Below, piece by piece: positions 5,642-9,461 of a stretch of 9,461 nt of DNA (position 1 is the first letter of the stretch; each line of letters opens with the position of its first letter). Origin of the DNA: DASQBT01 sp049578545 (GTDB lineage: Bacteria; Pseudomonadota; Gammaproteobacteria; Burkholderiales; Thiobacillaceae); assembly GCA_049578545.1 (NCBI GenBank), contig JBAUMF010000070.1, positions 1-9,461 of the forward strand, written 5' to 3'. The notes below the pieces were generated by a model, which was not told the origin of the DNA, did no database searches, and saw only the letters and a program-made list of their open reading frames with translations. A program made the position numbers and the translations under genes.

Positions 5642-5982
5642 CTGAGTGCGGCTGCCGTGCCCGTGACATCGACCGGGAAGATTCTTGGGGCCCCTGTCCC
5701 CACAGAAGTGGCCAGCACACGCCACCAGCCGAATTTGCTGCCTTGAGCGGCTATGTGTCACCGAGAGAGTGCAAGCGATGAAAGGAGAAGTCCTTTAACC
5801 ATGTAACGGGATTTGCGGTCCGTCATCTGGTAACGCTGAAACGGGCGGGTCGCTACGTCTGGTTGAATGCGTTGCGGAATCGATCTCACTGGCATCCAGT
5901 CGCCGGTGCAGCGCATGCGTGATCGCATCCGCTATCTGATCATGCTTATACTGGAACTGGCTGGCATTGGGCGGGAGCGTTG
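5642..5982. other. Intergenic region upstream of putA
   Basis: No gene is supported here. A small perfect hairpin, AAAGGA-GAAG-TCCTTT, lies at 5781-5796. GGGGCCCC and a nearby TCCCCA (about 5687-5703) could pair after the dsbG-like stop but lack a T-run. A minus-strand frame (5795-6052) is open but has no RBS and overlaps the putA start. The putA promoter presumably lies in the last 100 bases. Confidence 0.4.
5915..5952 (+). promoter_or_regulatory. putA: Candidate putA promoter/operator region
   Basis: ATGCG-TGAT-CGCAT (5915-5928) is a 14-bp dyad lying about 55 bp before the putA start. A -10-like TATACT (5947-5952) sits between it and the start. No good -35 is visible at the right spacing, so transcription may need an activator. 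The dyad could be an operator. Motif reading only. Confidence 0.22.
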
Positions 5983-8856
5983 ATGACCCAGAGCGGAGAA
6001 CCTGAAGAAGAACTTGTCCGGGAGAAGGGCTTGAGGCTCGCCCGTGTTGCAACTGCCCGCCGGCCGGGTTTGTTCGACCCCAGCGGCGTGCGCGGGCGCC
6101 TGCTTTCCCATGTGCTTAACAATGTTGATCTGCGCACCCGATTGTTCCGTTTCGTGGATGTCTTGCCCCAGCTCGCCGATGATCACGCTGTGGCCGGTCA
6201 CTTCCGCGCCTATCTCGACAACTGCGAACTGGGCGGGCTGTGGGGAAGGGCGCTCCGCCTCGGCGAGCAACCGTGGGCGGCGTTTGCCGTGCGCCGCAGC
6301 GTGCAGCGTCTGGCCCGTCAATTCATCGCACAAGAGACGCCCTGGTTCCTGGCACGGCTGCTGGACAGGCTGCGCAGCCTGCCGGCCACGGTAAGCCTGG
6401 ATGCGGTCGGAGAGGCGGTGCTCACCGAGGCTGAAGCAGATGCCTATCGTGATCGGATCCTGAATCTGGTCGATGTATTGGCAGGTGAGCCGGGTGCGGA
6501 GATCTCCGTCAAGCTGTCCGGGCTAACCCCGCGCTTCGACCCGATTGACACCGAGGGTTCCGCTTCCCGCGTCTGGACACGGCTTGGCCCGATTGCCGAA
6601 GCAGCCCGGATGCAGGGCGTGGCGCTGACAGTGGACATGGAGCAAGTGGAACTGAAGCCACTCATCCAGGCTGTTTTCCTGCAACTCGCCGTGGAATATC
6701 CGCAACCCGATTTTCGGGTGGGGATCGCGTTGCAGGGTTATCTGAAAGACGCCGGGCGGGATCTTGAGTCGATACTGGCTTTTGTGCTGGAGCATCGCCG
6801 TCCCATTGCCATCCGCCTGGTGAAGGGGGCGTACTGGGACACGGAGCAGGCGTGGGCCGCACAGCGCGACTGGCCTATTCCGGTCCTGCTCGACAAGGCC
6901 GAGGTCGACCGTCAATACGAACAACTCACCCGGCGCCTGATGGAACATGCGGATCGGATCTATCCCATGGTCGCCAGCCACAACTTGCGTAGCCAAGCCT
7001 ACGCCCTGGCCGTGGCCCACAATCTCGGGTTGCCAGCCAAGGCTTGGGAAGCACAGGTGCTCTACGGCATGGCCGAGCCCTTGACCGAGGCATTGATCGC
7101 GGAGAACGTGAATTTGCGAGTATATGTGCCTGCCGGTGATCTGGTCGCGGGCATTGCGTATCTGATCCGACGTCTGCTGGAAAATACCGCCGGTACGTCC
7201 ATCCTGCGCCAGGCTTATGCAGACGGCCGGTCGATCGAAGAGTTGCTGGCGCAACCTCAACCCGCACCGCGCAGTGGCGACGGCATGAGCCAGAGCCTTC
7301 CAAGCCATTCCACGCGTGCTTTCGAAAATGTTTCCTTGTCCGACTTCAGCCAGGAGTCTGTGCGCGATGCCTTTCGGCGCGCGCTGACCCAGGTGCGCGG
7401 CGACATGGGAAGGCAATATGCGGTGACGGTTGGAGAAAACTGGCTTATCTCCAGCAACCCGGCCCATCCTGCAGAAGAGGTCGGGCGGGTGCAGACAGTT
7501 GGGCCCGAAGACGTGGGGGAAGTCGTCGCGGCGGCCGTAAAGGGGTTCGGCCTGTGGCGCGCAGTGCCCGTTGCAGAGCGGGTAGAGAGACTGCGTACCG
7601 CCGCTCGCCTCATTGATGCACGTCGCGCCCGTTTTGCTGGCTGGGAAGTACTGGAGGCGGGCAAGAACTGGCGCGAGGCCGACGCCGATGTGGCCGAGGC
7701 AGTGGACGTGCTCAATTACTACGCCGCCCAAATGGAAACCCTGGAAGGCTGGCGGGTGAACCGTCGCTACCCTGGCGAACGCAACGACAGTTGTTACGAG
7801 GCGGTGGGGCCGACAGCCGTCATCGCGCCATGGAACTTTCCCCTTGCCATTCTGGCTGGCATGAGCGCAGCGGCTTTGGCTGCCGGCTGCTCTGTCATTC
7901 TCAAGCCCGCCAGCCTCACCCCAGTGGTCGCCTGGCATTACCGTCAGGCTCTGCTGGAGGCCGGATTGCCTGAACAGGCTGTGCAATGGCTGCCGGGCGC
8001 CGGGGGCGCAGTGGGCAGGCAACTTGTCGCCCATCCGGAGGTGGCTGCCATCGCTTTCACCGGCTCGCGCGAGGTTGGGCTGGCCATACTGGAACTGGCC
8101 CACACCCGGACGCCACTGCAGAAACGGATCAAGCGCGTAGTGTGCGAAATGGGCGGCAAGAACGCCATCATCGTCGACGAGGATGCCGATCTGGATGAAG
8201 CAGTGCAGGGCATCCTGGCTTCCTCCTTTGGCTACCAGGGCCAGAAGTGTTCGGCGGCATCCAGGGTCGTTGCAGTCGGCAAGGTGCATGACAAGCTCGT
8301 TCATCGCCTGGCTGCCGCGCTGGACGCTTACGAGTACGGCCCCCCTGAGGACCCCCGCTATGTGCTCGGCCCGCTCATAGACGGCGCTGCGGTGGACAAA
8401 GCCCAGCGCTATCTCGAAATCGGCAGGCAGGAGGGGCGGCTGGCCTACCGGGGGAGGGTTCCGGAGGACGGCCACTATTTCGCCCCCGCCATCTTCACAG
8501 GCATTCAGGCCAACCACCGTCTCGCGCGGGAAGAGATTTTTGCACCCATCCTGGCGGTGCTGAACGCCCCTGACTTCAAGGCGGCCATTAGCCTTGCAAT
8601 GGAAAGCGATTATGCTTTGACCGGCGGCGTTTTCAGCCGCTTGCCGGAACACCTGGAACAGGCGCGCAGACATTACCGCGTGGGCAACCTTTACCTGAAC
8701 CGCCGCATCACGGGTGCCAAGGTCGGGGTTCAGCCGTTTGGCGGGGTCGCGCTTTCAGGCAGCGGCATCCAGGCGGGTGGACCGGAATACCTCAAGCAGT
8801 TTCTATGGACGCGTACCGTTTCGGAGAATACGCTGCGTCATGGGTTTGTGCCTTGA
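5983..8856 (+). CDS. putA: Bifunctional proline dehydrogenase / L-glutamate-gamma-semialdehyde dehydrogenase PutA
   Basis: This 957-residue two-domain enzyme oxidises proline to P5C with FAD and then oxidises glutamate semialdehyde to glutamate with NAD+, channelling the intermediate. After a helical N-terminal arm (1 to about 130), the PRODH barrel (about 130-430) shows ISVKLSGLTPRFD, LVKGAYWD (Lys281), RVYVPAGD (from Arg379) and the proline-binding RRxxE (Arg396, Arg397, Glu400). The P5CDH/ALDH domain (about 475-957) shows APWNFPLAI, FTGSREVG, EMGGKNA (Glu722), GQKCSA with catalytic Cys756, EEIFAPIL and QPFGG. There is no N-terminal ribbon-helix-helix and no extra C-terminal domain, so this is the compact type A PutA, which cannot repress its own gene. 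ATG 5983 is preferred to the TTG at 5980; GGGAG lies 5 nt upstream. It is monocistronic and convergent with hdrC. Confidence 0.97.
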   Translation: MTQSGEPEEELVREKGLRLARVATARRPGLFDPSGVRGRLLSHVLNNVDLRTRLFRFVDVLPQLADDHAVAGHFRAYLDNCELGGLWGRALRLGEQPWAAFAVRRSVQRLARQFIAQETPWFLARLLDRLRSLPATVSLDAVGEAVLTEAEADAYRDRILNLVDVLAGEPGAEISVKLSGLTPRFDPIDTEGSASRVWTRLGPIAEAARMQGVALTVDMEQVELKPLIQAVFLQLAVEYPQPDFRVGIALQGYLKDAGRDLESILAFVLEHRRPIAIRLVKGAYWDTEQAWAAQRDWPIPVLLDKAEVDRQYEQLTRRLMEHADRIYPMVASHNLRSQAYALAVAHNLGLPAKAWEAQVLYGMAEPLTEALIAENVNLRVYVPAGDLVAGIAYLIRRLLENTAGTSILRQAYADGRSIEELLAQPQPAPRSGDGMSQSLPSHSTRAFENVSLSDFSQESVRDAFRRALTQVRGDMGRQYAVTVGENWLISSNPAHPAEEVGRVQTVGPEDVGEVVAAAVKGFGLWRAVPVAERVERLRTAARLIDARRARFAGWEVLEAGKNWREADADVAEAVDVLNYYAAQMETLEGWRVNRRYPGERNDSCYEAVGPTAVIAPWNFPLAILAGMSAAALAAGCSVILKPASLTPVVAWHYRQALLEAGLPEQAVQWLPGAGGAVGRQLVAHPEVAAIAFTGSREVGLAILELAHTRTPLQKRIKRVVCEMGGKNAIIVDEDADLDEAVQGILASSFGYQGQKCSAASRVVAVGKVHDKLVHRLAAALDAYEYGPPEDPRYVLGPLIDGAAVDKAQRYLEIGRQEGRLAYRGRVPEDGHYFAPAIFTGIQANHRLAREEIFAPILAVLNAPDFKAAISLAMESDYALTGGVFSRLPEHLEQARRHYRVGNLYLNRRITGAKVGVQPFGGVALSGSGIQAGGPEYLKQFLWTRTVSENTLRHGFVP

Positions 8857-8904
8857 TTGCGTTGGCTGGGATCACCCCCCGCGGCAACCACGGCCTCATG
8901 GAGA

Positions 8905-8924
8905 CAGGCAAGCCTGCTTTTGTT
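8905..8924 (+). terminator. Weak terminator candidate between putA and hdrC
   Basis: CAGGC-AA-GCCTG (8905-8916) is followed by CTTTTGTT. With a realistic loop only four base pairs remain, so it is weak. A competing stem, AAGCCTG (8910-8916) with CAGGCTT (8927-8933), is a perfect 7 bp with a 10-nt loop and overlaps the hdrC stop. Either fold could end convergent transcripts. Confidence 0.3.
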
Positions 8925-8925
8925 C

Positions 8926-9461
8926 TCAGGCTTTGATTGGCTTGCGCTGGTTTTCCAGCTCCCGGGCCTTTTTCAGCATCGCCGCAATACCTTTTTGATC
9001 CTTGCATTTGTGGCCGCCGAAAATCTCGAACGGGTTCAGGCGCTTGGCCTTCAACAGTCCAATCGCAACATTCTTCATCTCCAGGCCCTTCTTGATGCCC
9101 TGGCCAATGTTGATCTTGCCTTCCGCATCCTTGAAATACAGGCCCATGGTCAGCTTGAGTTCATTGACGCGGCCGGTGTGGATGCAGTTGTTCCAGAACA
9201 GCTTGGAGAAGGCGCGGGTCGGCTGGTTCTTTGGCGCCACTCCCAGACGGTGAGCGTAGTTGGCCAGGCCGTGCATGATGTGGGTGATGGGGATCTTGCG
9301 CGGGCAGCGCACGATGCAGTTGTAGCAGGACGTGCACATCCACATGGATTCCGATTTCAAGACTTCATCCCGCTTGCCGGCCCGGATCATCATGAAGATT
9401 TCCTGCGGCGGATGATCCCAGCCCGGATGGAAATTGGTCGGGCAGGAGCCAGAGCACACGC
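8926..9461 (-). CDS. hdrC: Heterodisulfide-reductase-like iron-sulfur subunit HdrC, C-terminal part
   Basis: This is a partial gene running off the right edge on the minus strand and ending at TGA 8926-8928. The visible 177 residues begin inside the first [4Fe-4S] motif (only its CSGSCP end is seen). The complete second motif, C-T-S-C-Y-N-C-I-V-R-C-P, comes about 35 residues later. This two-cluster ferredoxin-like pattern, followed by a helical, Lys-rich C-terminal part without membrane segments, is typical of soluble HdrC. HdrC passes electrons between HdrA/QmoA-type flavoproteins and HdrB in disulfide or sulfur-linked redox complexes. In sulfur oxidisers, related proteins occur in the sHdr pathway and in Qmo-Hdr complexes that serve AprAB. 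No hdrB follows, so this is the last gene of its operon. The GTG at 9459-9457 is internal, not a start. Which Hdr complex it belongs to cannot be told from this fragment. Confidence 0.85.
   Translation of the reverse strand, partial: VCSGSCPTNFHPGWDHPPQEIFMMIRAGKRDEVLKSESMWMCTSCYNCIVRCPRKIPITHIMHGLANYAHRLGVAPKNQPTRAFSKLFWNNCIHTGRVNELKLTMGLYFKDAEGKINIGQGIKKGLEMKNVAIGLLKAKRLNPFEIFGGHKCKDQKGIAAMLKKARELENQRKPIKA

Noticed and set aside
5778..5806. Tiny leader ORF (ATG at 5778, six codons) and an ATG-TAA pair after an AGGAG
   Set aside because: Too short to support, no regulatory codons, and about 180 bases from putA with no attenuator structure.
5795..6052. Minus-strand 85-codon frame upstream of putA
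   Set aside because: The middle reads plausibly (DQIADAITHALHRRLDASEID), but the only start lies inside putA, there is no RBS, and no family is recognised.
6523..8673. Minus-strand open frame of 716 codons
   Set aside because: It is entirely antisense to putA, which has unmistakable domain motifs, and its translation is rich in His, Arg, Gln and Gly without any recognisable family.

Overview
The window looks like a chromosomal stretch from a moderately GC-rich sulfur-oxidising proteobacterium, probably a gamma- or betaproteobacterium. Three genes point this way: the C-terminal end of a dissimilatory APS reductase alpha subunit (aprA) at the left edge, a DsrC/TusE-superfamily protein two genes downstream, and the C-terminal part of a soluble heterodisulfide-reductase-like HdrC at the right edge. 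The assignment rests on family recognition by eye; no search was run.

Layout, left to right. (1) Bases 1-904 on the plus strand hold the aprA end, a two-helix DUF2892 membrane protein, and a DsrC-like protein that keeps the inner cysteine but lacks the penultimate one (RspA-like). These are closely spaced and could be one transcript. (2) Bases 905-2194 are mostly non-coding or decayed. They contain one AT-rich, RBS-preceded 66-residue orphan at 1429-1629. (3) Bases 2195-4497 on the minus strand hold a NUDIX hydrolase with an enlarged Nudix loop, an atypical SDR that has lost the Tyr/Lys catalytic pair, and a COG2085-type NADP-dinucleotide-binding oxidoreductase broken by both a frameshift and a stop codon. 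(4) Bases 4498-5014 have no intact gene, but scattered reading-frame pieces resemble a decayed Rrf2-type regulator. (5) Bases 5015-5641 on the plus strand encode an exported DsbG-like thioredoxin-fold protein with a CLYC active site. (6) Bases 5983-8856 on the plus strand encode a compact (type A) bifunctional PutA that oxidises proline to glutamate. (7) Bases 8926-9461 on the minus strand, convergent with putA, hold the HdrC fragment, which is the last gene of an operon that enters from the right.

The two edges link to dissimilatory sulfur metabolism: AprA handles sulfite/APS, DsrC-family proteins carry or sense sulfur, and HdrC relays electrons in Hdr/Qmo-like complexes. The centre is accessory and partly decaying: two probable pseudogenes and several gene-poor stretches lie between isolated housekeeping-type enzymes. 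No rRNA, tRNA, CRISPR array or intact insertion sequence was seen. The observation most worth following is the aprA - DUF2892 - RspA-like DsrC arrangement.
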